64,000 nt of DNA from contig JAVLUZ010000533.1 of the NCBI GenBank assembly GCA_036768485.1, positions 248,001 through 312,000 on the forward strand, given 5' to 3'. This stretch comes from Mermis nigrescens. Its lineage: Eukaryota > Nematoda > Enoplea > Mermithida > Mermithidae. A program made the position numbers and the translations under genes. Under the pieces are notes generated by a model that did not search any database, had not been told where the DNA came from, and saw only the letters and a program-made list of their open reading frames with translations. Positions 37,851-49,729 of this stretch are shown piece after piece (positions within the stretch are counted from its first letter, which is position 1; each line of letters starts with the position of its first letter).

Positions 37851-40427
37851 GTTAGATTTAATGCCGCTTTTTTACTCAGCATAGAATGCAGTCTCTGATT
37901 GATATTTTAAATTTTGTTTTTTTCAATAAGTCTTGGTTGAATGGAGTAATATGCGGAAATATCGATATTTTCGTTAGGGGGCGGCGGTACCCCATTTTTT
38001 CCTTAGAGAGTCAAAAATGGCCCTAAATACATACCTGCGATTCACGCGCCGAAGAGCTTTTTTCAAGGTTTGTTGGTGCCCTATTTTGTTGAGAATGATT
38101 TTCGGGAGAGAATTTTTTCTATAAATATTGGGAATTTTCAAACATTTTGTGTATTTAAGTGCATGTGTTATTTAAATTTCAGCAAAAATTCGATGCGAAA
38201 CGCCGAAAATGTCATGAAATTTAAGCAGCTGATTAACTAGAATTAGAATTAGTGTTCTTTCCATGAATTCGTGCAAAATTATTGTTCTCTCCATGTATTC
38301 GTGCACCAAAACAAATAGTACAGAAATCCTTACAAGAGTCCACCACAGGTACATATGGGCGTGGGGGTCTGGACCCTCAAAATGCGACGGACCCCTCTCC
38401 CCCTAAAGAATAGATAGACCCCAGATTTGAATTTCTGGTGCTATTTTTGGCAATTTTGCCCTATCGGTCCCCCTTAGCATATGGCTGCTGCCCATGTATA
38501 GTCACTGGATCTTCGCTGCCCAAAAAACTTATTTCTGACTCAAAAATTTAGCTTCCAGGTCGCTAGGACTGTTACACATGTTAGTATAAGTGTTTTTCGA
38601 AAATTTGAGAAATTGTGACTAGATATGGTCAGAAATCGCTTTAAAATATGTGTTCATTTTTTATTTGGCCAAATATGTTGGATCTATGGGGCAGCGCGAC
38701 CGCCCGGCGCCCTCTCTCTTAAATCCATTTCTGGTAACTGTAGTCTGTTCGACATGATTGTAATACTTGTATTAAATACACGAGATATATGTGACGGCTC
38801 GAAATTTGGGGGTGGTTGGTGGTCCTCGGCGATATTGGGGGGGATTAATCACTCCAATTTTTGGCCAAAATGGCAAAAAAATAAAAATAGCCAAAAAACG
38901 TAGGTTCTCCTTGCAGTCGACTTCTTTGATTATAAAGTTTTAGCAGGAATATGCAAAAGTTTCTCTCTCACCGATTAAACATGCCTTCCTCCGTTCAGCC
39001 ACTTTATTAGGTACATAGGAGCTACTACATTTCGTTAGATCTTAGAAACATGTTTGGGATCGAGTGAATTCAAATAAAAATATGTCTTTTTACCACAGAT
39101 ATTACATAAAAGGGCTTATTCTTTGCATCAGAAAATTCTTACTAATACGGGGTTGGGTGTTCAGAAAAAAGACAAATTTTTATCTTTCAAAAAGCTTACG
39201 TAAACGGTAAAGAAATTTCCACAGTTGAGCTGATATATGTCGTCAACCTCACGCTAAAAGTTCATTGTCGTACTGAAACTAAGTATAGCTGATATTACTG
39301 GGTAAAGTCAAACGTATACCCCAAAGTAGATTTGAAACAACAAAGCCCGTCTGGCTGAAACTCAGTATCGTGCAAATCTTTATTATTAATGTCAACATTT
39401 GTTTGTATAGCTTAACCGGGTTGCTAAGTACTGTTATTTAAACGAAAACAATATGAATATGCCTTTGGAAGCAGGATTTCGGGGACTGTTCACTTTTGTC
39501 TCAATACATATTTCCCTAGAATCATGACTTAGGCCAGATTTGAGCGTGTTTTCATGTTACTCACCTCCAAAATGTAGCGAAAATAATTTATTTCACGCAG
39601 GTTTTAGCATCGGTTTTGTAGAGTAGTTGATTTATTAAAGTATAAAGCTTTGCTGTGCAAATGCTAAACGCTATAATTTGTGCAACGATTGGTTGCCTAC
39701 TACCAGACATGCTTAGCGTTGGAATTACATGGAGTAAAATTTTTGAGTGCCTTTTAGGCTTTTGGAGAAATTTTTCAAAAATCGAATAAATTGAATAAAT
39801 TGAAGAAATATAGTCAAAAATGAGTAATGGCGCGAAGCGCAAAAATTTGACGCTCTTGAGCAAAGAGATAAGTAAAACGCCTAAAACAGCGCCTTTTCTA
39901 CGAACTTTTTTAATTCTCCGACAAATTACGAATTTTGGAGGGGTGAAAACTTTTACGGAGCGTTTTAACGCTCAAACCCCAAAGATCATGTATGCTATTG
40001 CCTACTATCAATGGCCAGGCAAGCCTTTCTTTAGTTAAAATTACTACAAGATATTTAGGTAATACATATCTAAAACATTAAATAAGTATTAGAGGCGTAT
40101 CCTGACTTTCTAATCATAAAATTTGTTAAACAGGTAGTCTGCCTACATACGTTGCATTGTGAAATGAAAAATTGACGAAAGCAAAGTCGTGGTTGAGTTC
40201 GGTTGATAAAGGGCCAAAGAATTAGCTCGGGGATTAAATACACTGTTTTTGCTTCTTTTCAGATAATACTCTCTTCAATAAATTTTCCCTTTCTTTCATC
40301 ACGATTTAATGTGTACAAGTTATAGAAAGATGTTCAACTTATGACTGTATTTTATTTTAATTGCAGTATAAAAACTCATTTTTCTGACTTATGAAACAGG
40401 TCATCTATAAGACCGATTACTCTTAAG
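37851..40427 (+). other. Last intron of the WASHC2-like gene
   Basis: Contains MITE fragments: a family B/short-MITE relative near 38345-38500, a G-rich element at 38790-38900, and a degenerate family C copy at about 39700-39990 (hairpin GGCGCGAAGCGC at 39829, right tip GATCATGTATG). No exon was recognised. Confidence 0.5.
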
Positions 40428-40540
40428 ATCAGTCTAGTCCAACGCCTGGAACATCGGTTCGTCAGTTATCTAAGGATGATGACAGAAAGAAGAAAAGCTT
40501 ATTCGATGATAGTGACAGTGACTTAGAACTTTTCAAGTAG
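40428..40540 (+). CDS. WASHC2: WASHC2-like terminal exon with LFa motif 6
   Basis: An in-frame TAA at 40424 places the acceptor at TTACTCTTAAG|AT. With the one base left by the preceding micro-exon it reads D QSSPTPGTSVRQLSKDDD, then RKKKSLFDDSDSDLELFK and TAG. The complete SLF-acidic-ELF motif forms the very C-terminus. The phase match across two small exons is strong support. Confidence 0.82.
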
Positions 40541-40768
40541 ATTTTCGCTTTCTACTTATTTATTTATTGTAGCTGTACTTTTTATTGTATGATGAATGAA
40601 TCCTACAGGTATGTATGTTGTATGTCAATGTCAGTGACAGGAGTACAACGAAAACTAAATTCGACTTACTTATGTACTGTCATATTTTAGTTTACTGGCT
40701 TTCTGATTACGTATTTTAGCGTCAATGCCAAAAAATTGCTTTTATTCGGCTCTTATCGTACAAAATTG

Positions 40769-40774
40769 AATAAA
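40769..40774 (+). other. Candidate polyadenylation signal of the WASHC2-like gene
   Basis: AATAAA, about 230 nt after the stop codon at 40538-40540. It is the first canonical hexamer downstream on this strand. Confidence 0.5.
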
Positions 40775-42015
40775 ATGAAACGTTGACCAAGATGTAGGTT
40801 TGCATTATGTCGTCGGTCTATATGTTTATGCGTATTTATATCGATTCCATACATTGCTTGTCATGGAGACGATTTATTTTTCAGTACTGCATTTTCGTAT
40901 TGTTTTTTAAGCCCATTTTTCGCTCTGATCTGACTACTCCATCATGCAGCCGGACATTCATCTTTGGTTTCGGTTCAGCTATGCTGCGTTATGTATGCTT
41001 ATAGAAACAAGAAGAGATTAGCTCTATGGAATTGCATTGATTTTAAAAAGCGGACAAGTGTAAACTTCTTTCGACTTTTAGACATAAGCATGAAGCGCTT
41101 ATAAAAATCATTTTTATCTGCCTTTGATCATTATAAGTATCCTATAGTCTGTTTCATTAAACTTTGTGGTTTTCATTTGAATTCGATCCGCACAAAACGG
41201 GCTACAATAGCGGTTTAAAATTTTGATACAGTAATGCGGCTTAACGATGGCAAACGACTCACCATGGCTCAATATACTGTAGAATATCATAATTGCGGCG
41301 TTAGTTTAAAACACCTGTAGGCAATTCAAATTTTTTAAAACCTCAAAGCTCAGGTCGCCTCTCTCGTGCAGTCTTTTTATCACACATACATACCATACCA
41401 ACCTACCTTACGTGGTAGTAGGTACCTCACCTATGTGGGAAGCTACATAACATGCATGTGTATTGTAAGTGCGGTGCACTTACGTAAGCATAAGTCCTAC
41501 CGAATGACCGAATGCTCCGCAGGCAAACGCTTTTTCTTGTGTCTAACCCGTCAGGTTAATGTTTCAACCATTGGCTATGTCCAGCGTTCTGTCGGCGGAG
41601 GCAACTGTCATGGCGCTGGTCCAGTGGTGGGATATTCTCGCCCACCCGGTGAGAAACTACGGTAGTACAATGTGAGTCGGATTAGAGATAAAATGCCTAA
41701 AGCCTTGTGCTCATTCGGTTTATAGTCAGTCTATTACGCACAAGTTTGGGCATAAATCTTAAAAACTGTCCGACAATAAGCCGACAGTATGCGATTATGA
41801 CATTAATTTGATATACAATTATTGTAATCCATCGATTTGCTTTCGAAAAAAATTGTTAAAATTTATGCCCAAACTTTGTGAATCAGACTATAAATGGCCT
41901 CTTTGGAATTCGAAACAACCTAAATTTTAGGTTCAATCTTGTTCTACATAAGTTTCGTAAGAATATGTAACCTCACTACATACATCTTCAAATCTACTTT
42001 AGTTGCATAAATCTG
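40775..42015. other. Intergenic, mostly unique; possible first exon at 41610
   Basis: No repeat borders were recognised. The stretch 41500-41660 is less AT-rich than its surroundings. Confidence 0.4.
41610..41648 (+). CDS. Candidate first coding exon (MALVQWWDILAHP)
   Basis: ACTGTCATGGCG is a good start context, and the frame MALVQWWDILAHP ends at CCG|GTGAGA, a near-consensus donor in phase 0. No downstream partner was identified. It could belong to an unknown gene, or it could be chance. The SNU13 exon at 56920 also starts in phase 0, but joining them would give that very conserved protein an unusual N-terminal extension, so no link is claimed. Confidence 0.25.
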
Positions 42016-42023
42016 GTCAAATT

Positions 42024-42163
42024 CAGGGGCGCTCGCCCCCCCCCATTGGCCCAAAATAGTGCGCAAAATTAAGCATTTTTGAGCGATTTTCGGGTTAAAA
42101 CGGCTAATTTTTCCGCCCAAGTCAGGGTTCCGCCCCCTTAGGAAAATCCTAGATCCGCCACTG
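42024..42163. mobile_element. hAT-like MITE, 140 bp (CAGGGGCG...GATCCGCCACTG)
   Basis: Starts CAGGGGCGCTCGCCCCC and ends CTAGATCCGCCACTG. GTCAAATT (42016-42023) and GTCACATT (42164-42171) form the target duplication with one mismatch. The end CAGTGGCGGATC is a common terminus of hAT elements in animals. Possible end fragments of the same type are at about 6400 and 46497. Confidence 0.85.
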
Positions 42164-42354
42164 GTCACATTAATTTGCACGGATTTTTACTGTAGAACGT
42201 TTTGACCTCTAATTGTGTGCTGCAAATTTGTAGTCTGTACTACGTAGGTTGATAATGTGCGCAATACATACCTTGGCTAAGTTTATGTTTACTGTAACTA
42301 TAAGGACGGCACAGCATGAGAAAAGTCAAGTCAACGCATTTTCTGCATTCAGGT

Positions 42355-42738
42355 CATAGGCGTAGCCAGGATTTTCGCCAGGGGGGGGATTCGAAAAAAA
42401 TTTTTCGTTTTAAAAAACGCGTAAAAACACCCGGGGCCTTTAAACAACGTGTTTTTTGGGCTTTTCACATCATCCTGCACGATTTAAGCCATAAAAAATT
42501 GAATTTTCTCAAAAAAATTTCATGTTTTTGACGGAAAAAATGCTTCTTATGCGCGCGAAGCGCTAATTTTTTGACTTTCCACCAATAAAACGGTGAAAAC
42601 TGCCAAATAATAGAATAAACCGGCGCGAAGCACCGAATTTTTCGATTTTTATCGCAAAACAGCATGACGCAACCATATTGCTCACTTTTTGAAAATGTAA
42701 AAATTTTCCCCCCTTCCCCCCCACTGGCTACGCCAGTG
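42355..42738. mobile_element. MITE with CATAGGCGTAGCCAGG ends
   Basis: The left tip CATAGGCGTAGCCAGG is mirrored by CTGGCTACGCCAGTG. The flanking 8-mers ATTCAGGT and ATTCTAAT share only five positions, so the target duplication is doubtful. Two hairpin words, GCGCGAAGCGC and GGCGCGAAGCACC, lie inside. Confidence 0.75.
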
Positions 42739-43075
42739 ATTCTAATGCACTGTTTTCCTCTTTTTTTTCAATTTGTTAATCCAAATTTTGAAAAATACAA
42801 AACAAGTTTGGGCTTGGTTAATTTGTGGAAACTTTTTTCAATGCAAAAATGGGCACTTATTCAGTTTAGGAGGTACAGGTTTTTTGTCTGTTTTTTCGAA
42901 TTTTCAGTCATAGAGGACCTCGTCTAGGCATGTTTAACACGTTGATTACGAATTTGATAATCATTTTTCACGAAAATATCAATTAAAGAAACGCTGGTTA
43001 ATTTCGATAAAGATTGAAAGGTATTCGTGATGTTTTGCTGGTTTACCAGCTGATTAGGCTTAGGCTTAGTATCAT

Positions 43076-43211
43076 GGATTGACCGAAATGTGGGTGCCAG
43101 CGTTTAAAATAAGCCTGAGTAATGGGATGCGACGAGCGGAGCGAGCGAAGCGAGAGACGACCCGATTGCTTAGGCTTATTTTAAACGCTGGCACCAACAT
43201 TTTGGTCAGTC
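43076..43211. repeat. 136-bp palindrome with 44-bp arms
   Basis: The left arm (43076-43119, GATTGACCGAAATG to AAAATAAGCCTGAG) and right arm (43169-43211) are near-perfect reverse complements. The loop of about 50 nt is rich in GAGCGAGCGAAGCGAG. TTAGGC words flank and enter it. It could be a fold-back MITE or a cruciform-forming site. Confidence 0.8.
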
Positions 43212-43872
43212 ACATGAATCTACTGGAAACATTTTGGCATTTTTGTGAAAAATCATTATAAAATCGTATCAGCGTGTTTAACATACCTATAATAGGTTTT
43301 CTGTGTTGTAAAAATTCGAAAAAACCAGTCAAAAAACCCTGTACCTCCTAAGCTGAATAAGTGCCCAAAAATGCGTTATGGAAATGTAAAATTTCCTGGT
43401 AATGCGGATTGAGGCTAAAGTTAAGAATATGGTCCTGTTAGAAAAGGAGCAAAACGAATATGGGATGCCAAATTTTTTGTGCCAAACTGGTAGAACATGA
43501 TAAATTGAAGCGCGGAAAAAAAATTGGTGAAAATCTGAGCCATACTTGCAAAGTTGGAGGCAACTGTCGATTTGAGTGTTGAGTGGGACGATTAAACGGC
43601 TCGATCCAAGGACTTACACATTTGTCAGAAATAAATAATATGGGCTGAAATTATGGAAGGAAGCATAGCAATGAAGGAGAAACAAGAGAAAAGGCGCGGA
43701 AAGTTGTTTGAAATTTTATAAAAACTTTAAAAAATTTTCATTCTTTTTGCATGTTTTTTCGGTTTTACTTGATAAGATATAGGAAAATCTAAGTTTTTGC
43801 TTCTAATATAGCTTAGGCTTAGTATATCTGAAAAGGTGTTTTAAGCTGCTTAGGTCGAGGTCGCTCCCGCTC

Positions 43873-43996
43873 AGGTCAATGTATAGATGCTTAGGTCGAT
43901 GTATAGATGCTTAGGTCGATGTATAGATGCTTAGGTCGATGTATAGATGCTTAGGTAGATGTATCGATGCTTAGGTCGATGTATAAATGCTTATAT
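43873..43996. repeat. 20-bp minisatellite (ATGCTTAGGTCGATGTATAG)
   Basis: Five to six near-identical direct copies with no spacers, preceded and followed by decayed TTAGGTCGA words to about 44100. Confidence 0.92.
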
Positions 43997-44933
43997 CGAC
44001 GTAAATTGGGTATCTACATGTGATTCTGCATTCAGGTGTTTGAATCTTCAAATACTTAGGTCGAGTAGATGCTTGCGTAGGTCGAGAAGAGGCTAATTAA
44101 CGAAACCCATAGCTTTTGTAATATTGATCATAGACGGATGAATATTTTTTTCCGCGCTTTCTTTCAACATGTTCTAAGTACTGAGCGAAAAAATCCGCTC
44201 TTCTGAAGTTTATTTCATAGTATCCAGAAAGTACCATATTCTTAACTTACTCCGCGGATTGATTTAGGCAGGTAACTTTATTACTTGCTATTATTGATGT
44301 CTATGCCGCGCCAATTACAGCACTTTTATCGATAAATTGCTTGAGAACTTCACTAACTTTTGCATGGATTTGGACAATTTTTATACTGCAAAAATCTGTT
44401 TTGGAGGTGAAATTCCAAAATTAGACGCCGGATGGATTGCTTTAATTCTAATAGGTACTTGTTTTTGATTTTTAAGCCGCGCCCTTTACAGTTCTTCTAT
44501 CCTCAACTTACTTTACAACTTCACTATGATTGAAATTCCTCATCTTCTGCACGGATTTACTCATCGCTTGCCTACTTAGAGAAGAAGCTAAAATTTGCAT
44601 CACTAAAATTTTTCAGCGCTCTGTTTCAATCAGGCCAGTATTCAGAGGGGAAACGGGGGCACTTGTGCCCTCCCCTGTAATGAAATATGAGAATGAGTTT
44701 TTGCCTCCAGTTCGCCTTTGCCTCTTTAGCCAAAAATCGTAAAAAAATTTTTAGCGCTACGCGCCGAATTCCATAATTATAATTAGAGTATTTTGTCCCA
44801 AGTGCGTGGTTTTAAATACTCTATTTTAGTCTTTATACAACCTAAAACATATTTTGCATCCATGTCATCTGTTTTGCACAGGTTTTATGCAGAAAATGAG
44901 ATTTATTCTAAAGGGTGTCGATGGGATTCTCAC

Positions 44934-45170
44934 AGGCCTGTACCCAGGATTTTGTTTCGGGGAGCACGACCAAAATCTCTAAGATATATTGATGCAGAAA
45001 AAGCTTTAGGTTGTATGAAGACCAAAAATGAAGTGTTTAAAGTGCAAAGCGCCGAAAATTTTTGTGATTTTTGGCTAAAAAAGCGGGAGGATGTGAAGGA
45101 AAAAATTTTTCTCACATTCTATTTCGGGGGAGGAAGCTTGTGTCCCCCATCTCCCTTGGATACGGACTCG
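44934..45170. mobile_element. hAT-like MITE, family A, short copy
   Basis: AGGCCTGTACCCAGGATTTTG at the left and CTTGGATACGGACTCG at the right. GATTCTCA is repeated at 44925-44932 and 45171-45178; the base C at 44933 then starts the CAGGCC tip. At about 237 bp it is the smallest family member here. Confidence 0.85.
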
Positions 45171-46674
45171 GATTCTCATCATATTTAAGGCATCTGCATA
45201 ACAAAATTTGCTAAATGTACAGCTCTAGTGGTCATAAATCATTTTTTGTAATTCATCCTTGGGTCCCCCATGTGTTTTTGAAAAATTTTGGTCATGCTCC
45301 CCCTTCCCCCCTTCCCCCGAAACAAAATCCTGGATACGGGTCTGACTTTAATTCAATTTCTAAAAGTTCGTCTATTACAAAGATGGCAATTTCGACTTAA
45401 AAATAGTAAAAATATCAAAAAAATTGGCGCTTGCAGCCATTTTATACCTAAATCCTATTCGAGTTTTTATTGTCAAAATCGGCTAAAATTGCTTTACTGA
45501 ACGTATGAAAATCGATTTCAAACGAAATAACGTATTACTAATTGAGATGGGTCCTAGTAAATCACAAAGTTTTTATGCAATAACAGGCCAGTGATCGGAC
45601 CGAGGCCTCGGCAAGCCTCGGCGTTTTGGAGCCTCGGCCTCGGCGTCGAGGCGAAGCTGAAAAGAGTGCCGATGCGCCGAGGGTTAAAATCAAATTTGAA
45701 TAAGTTTAATATATCCGTTAAATATTAACTATTTAGAATGCATCTGCAGTACACAGGCTGTTTCTTACCTATTGGCTTTTCTTATGGTTTTAGAGCGCGT
45801 TCCCAGTTACACCAATTTACATACAGCAAAGTGCCAATTGATATTCATATGATGACTAACGTTTATTTCTCATGCTCGCTACATGGATCGGAAAGTACAG
45901 TGCAGAGAAAATAATCGTAATATTCAACACTTTATCTAACTAAAATTAATGTTTATATGTTTATTGTTGTTAGCCAGAATTCTGATTTTAATCTGATGAA
46001 GCAGATAATTCATCATCAAAATCCAGACATCTGTATCAAAGTTAGCCTCATCCATTTCGCCTTGTTGTGCTATCGTATCATCGTCGTCATCATCGTTTAT
46101 CAGATTCTTTAAAGTCAAACTATTATAACCAACTGCTTTGAGATTATGCTTTACAAAAGGAGTTTTTGAACATGTGTCTGTCATTCATTCACCACAGCTT
46201 TTCTATTCTTCCACCGCATTATCATGAATTATTTTTATTTTAGAGGTTTTCTGTATCAGAATCAATGATTAAGTATCCTACCGACCTTCCTGCATAGCAT
46301 ATAGTTCCTATTTTAAGCCTACGTAGAGCTCAGGCTCGTATACAGGGGGATTGGGGGAAAGTGCCCCTTTCGAAATAAAATGTGAGAATAATCAACGGAA
46401 GACTTTTGCGCTTCGCGTTGAATTTCACAATGATAATTTGTACAACCAAAAGCGTCTTTTTGCTACATGGATCGGAAAGTACAGTAGCTACATGCAGACG
46501 CGGATTTAAGGGGGCGGCCGCTCCTATTGGCCAAAATATTTGGTGAGATAAAGAATGGATATGCAATTTGCAATGATTTTTGGTCGTCAGTGACCATAAT
46601 TTCTCAAATTTCCAGCGCTGCGCGCCGGATGGAGTACCTATTAATGACATTTATTTACTTTCTTGGCGACCTGG

Positions 46675-47146
46675 GCCGGTTTCACCATAAGTTTACGACT
46701 CCTAAGAGTCCTACGACTTCCGTTTTACGGGAAAATCGGGTTTCACCATCTTTTTACAAGTTATGAATTACGACTACGAGTTATGAGTAACGAGCAACGG
46801 AGTTAAGAGTTCGTATTACGAGGGTTTCGCCAGGGTTTCCGTAGGACTCATAAAAACTCATTTTTTACAAGTGCTTCTGGACCTTTTTACAAGTACCCGT
46901 AATAAAATGTATATCTTTTCTGTTGCGTATGACATTCTTTTGTAAGTCATTGTCTCTGTTTTAAACAGCATAATTATGTAATTAATTGCAGATTTAAAAG
47001 CCGCTTCGATAGAAAAACATAGAAAGTGTTAAGACATGTTTGGGATTTGAGTCAGCAAGAATTAATAAACATCTCAGAAAATTCACAACTTTAAATAAAA
47101 CACGAATAATAATAATATTAGTAATAATAATAATGACGATAATAAC

Positions 47147-47190
<44 letters not shown>

Positions 47191-48129
47191 GAATATTACT
47201 AATACTAATAATAATAATTATTATTATTATTATAATACTAATAATAATAATTATTATTATTATTATAATACTAATAATAATAATAATAATAATGATAATA
47301 ATAATAATAATAATTATTATTATTATTATTATTACTATTATAATTTATAAAACTGAAATCAATCAAATCAGATTCAGAGACGTTACGAAGCTAAAAGTAT
47401 ATCACAGCGTGATCATTTCAATTTTCAAATTTAACTAAATCATTCTTAGTATGTCATTAAACTTGTCATATGCAGTCGGCTCTTTCTCGAAGGAAGTGCG
47501 ATGAAATTCTAATTTTTCAGAAATCTAATCAAAAATGTCTGATTTCTGCAATTCATGCAAAATGTGTAAGTGATTGTAATATTTTTTCATAAAAAAGCTG
47601 CAGTAAACTATTACTAACAAAAGGGCTAAAGAAATAAAATTTCGAATTACTACTCAAGACTCGAATTTTATGGGATTTCTCTAAAACAATTTTGAAAATA
47701 TAATATTATTTTTAATGCTAATCTTCTAACCGCTTACATGTGCTGCCAGTATATACTTATTATTTAGGTGTGTGCACAAAAGTGAAACAAATTGAGAAAA
47801 CACAAACCAGAAAACTATTAAACGCACTAGTCTGTCACTTCTTTACGAGTGATACGGACCTCTTTTTGATCCGTGGTAGTATGTACAAAATTTACGAATC
47901 TTTCCACTGCGTAACATTCGATCGTAATATCTGCGTGAAACCGCCCAGCCGTTGTTCGTGAAGAAACACTCGTGAAAAGTACTTTCGTAGGACCCGTAAC
48001 TCGTAGCCCGTGGCTCGTAAATCTCAGTTTTTTGGTGAAACGGGAAATTTGTAGCACTTTCGTAGCCCATACTCATGAAACCGTCACCGTCATCTCCTGC
48101 AACTCGTAGCGCTTGTGGTGAAACCGGGC
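46675..48129. mobile_element. Nested element with GCCGGTTTCACC ends
   Basis: GCCGGTTTCACC at the left and GGTGAAACCGGGC at the right are inverted tips, with CCTGG on both outer sides as a possible 5-bp duplication. Both subterminal zones are full of TACGA/TCGTA words (ACTCGTAGC, CTACGACTT) in opposite orientation. It carries the (TAA)n tract at 47107-47342. No transposase was recognised. It lies within the element at 45589-49041. Confidence 0.72.
47107..47342. repeat. (TAA)n microsatellite, imperfect
   Basis: Long runs of AATAATAAT switching to TTATTATTA and back, so parts are self-complementary. Frames through it give poly-Ile and are not genes. Confidence 0.95.
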
Positions 48130-48944
48130 CCTGGAAGCCCTTTTCAGTTCATGCAGGTTTCAAAACAATTTTAACAGCAGAAACAGCTATTTTTGCATAG
48201 TTTTTCTTCTATTTTCAACAAGAAAATTTCAATGTTTTTGCATCAAATGCTATAAATACAGGAAATCAAGCAGTAAATCATGCTTCTAAACGTCTATCCG
48301 CCTTAATTTTGCAAATTTCTCGAGCGCTTCGCGCAGATTTCTGTTGAGAGTCCCAGAAATTTCATTGGATTTTTTGCACAAAATTGTCGAAAATTATTAA
48401 AATTTCAAGAAAAAAATATGACTTCAAAAGTGATTTTATGTAAAAAAAGTATACAATGTAAAAACACCGAAAAATGCTATTTTCGCGCGTTGAGGGCAAA
48501 GTTTTTGGACCTGTTCTTTGACTCTTTTGGAAAAGTTTGTATACCGCCCCCCTCCCGTTACTGGATGGATCAGAAAATACAGTAATTCTCGCATTCGTCT
48601 GCTACCATAAAACGTTCAAAAGACTCTTTTTTGTAAAGCCAGCAATCTCAAAGCAGTTGGTTTTAATAGTGTGACTTTTAAAGAATCTCATAAAGGCTGA
48701 CGACGACGATATACGCGACAGCACAACAAGGCGAAATAGATGAGGCTAACTTTGATTCGAGATGATCTAGATTTTGATGATGAATGATCTGCTTCATCAG
48801 ATTGAAATAAAATTTCTGGCCAACACCAATAAACATTTGTTTTAGTTCGATAAAGTGTTAAAGATCACGATTATTCTCTCAGCTCATGTACATGCAAAAC
48901 ATTCTAAGAGTTTACTATTTATGCGTATAGGTATGTAAGCTTGA

Positions 48945-49041
48945 CCCTCGGACATTACCCTCGGCCGAGGCAAGGATTTCAAGTCTCTCGGCCTCGGCCG
49001 AGGCCGAGGGATCCAAAAAGATACCTCGGTCCGGATCACTG
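48945..49041. repeat. CTCGGCCGAGG palindrome cluster
   Basis: Several overlapping CCTCGGCCGAGG-type palindromes form the right end of the 3.45-kb element. The matching left cluster is at 45589-45665 (GAGGCCTCGG, GCCTCGGCCTCGGC). The GC content contrasts sharply with the surrounding AT-rich DNA. Confidence 0.85.
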
Positions 49042-49062
49042 AAACAGGCCCATATTCAGGAT

Positions 49063-49182
49063 TTTGACTCGCTCATCACCTTTTGCTGTACGCTTTATTC
49101 TACTATTGACCGTACGTTTTATTACTCTTTTACATCCTTCGTAATTGTCGCGTTTTTAATAATAAATTATTTCAGTGCAGAT
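49063..49182 (+). repeat. 3' UTR fragment of a non-LTR retrotransposon
   Basis: Matches 2085-2205 almost base for base in parts (GACTCGCTC, TGCTGTACG, TTATTACTCT, AATTGTCGCGTTTT, AATAAATTATTTCAG). It follows the right flank of the 3.45-kb element and has no coding part. Confidence 0.75.
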
Positions 49183-49629
49183 TCAAAGGGATCATGACTG
49201 AAATTTTCACGAAACTTGAAAAAAGATAGAATAAATTCAGTGGGCCTAATCAGAACAAATGTCGAAATCATATCCTTTATGGTTGGGGTCTGAGTGTACG
49301 CTCCAGCGTCCTCTCCCGCCTCCTTCAGCGGGGTCAGGCTGAACCCCGAAAAATCCTGCAAAAAGATCACTCAACTTTGAGTCATAACGTTGAAATTTTT
49401 ACAAAATCAGCCGGATCACGGTTCTGTTTTCACCTAAAAATGGTCAAAGTTGATAAGCGAATTCACAATCGTCGCCAAAAATCGCTGTCATTCTTAATGA
49501 AATCTCATTTTCTTACATAAACCCTGTGCAAACTGAAGACAGATGCAAAATACGCTTTAGGTTGATAATGACTAAAAATGGAGTGTTTAAATCGCGCGTT
49601 TCGGACTAATAGACTCAAATTATAATTTT

Positions 49630-49729
49630 NNNNNNNNNNNNNNNNNNNNNNNNNNNNNNNNNNNNNNNNNNNNNNNNNNNNNNNNNNNNNNNNNNNNNNN
49701 NNNNNNNNNNNNNNNNNNNNNNNNNNNNN
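49630..49729. other. Assembly gap, 100 Ns
   Basis: Exactly 100 unknown bases, the customary placeholder length. Sequence order and distance across it are not assured, and the decayed gene that starts immediately after it may continue into the gap. Confidence 0.98.

Larger units (their letters stand above)
45589..49041. mobile_element. hAT-like element, 3.45 kb, with GC-rich palindromic ends
   Basis: The left end CAGTGATCGGACCGAGG and right end CCTCGGTCCGGATCACTG are inverted. TAACAGGC (45581-45588) and AAACAGGC (49042-49049) match at seven of eight. Subterminal GGCCTCGGCC-type palindromes lie at both ends. Further in, 45890-46080 and 48715-48900 are inverted copies (GGCGAAAT-GATGAGGCTAACTTTGA). 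No transposase was recognised. It holds a nested element at 46675-48129 that accounts for much of its length. Confidence 0.82.

Noticed and set aside
43873..43996. CRISPR-like array
   Set aside because: The 20-bp units are directly adjacent without unique spacers, and the setting is eukaryotic, so this is a minisatellite.
47040..47438. 132-codon frame rich in isoleucine
   Set aside because: Read-through of the (TAA)n tract. It has no start context, splice support or conserved flank.
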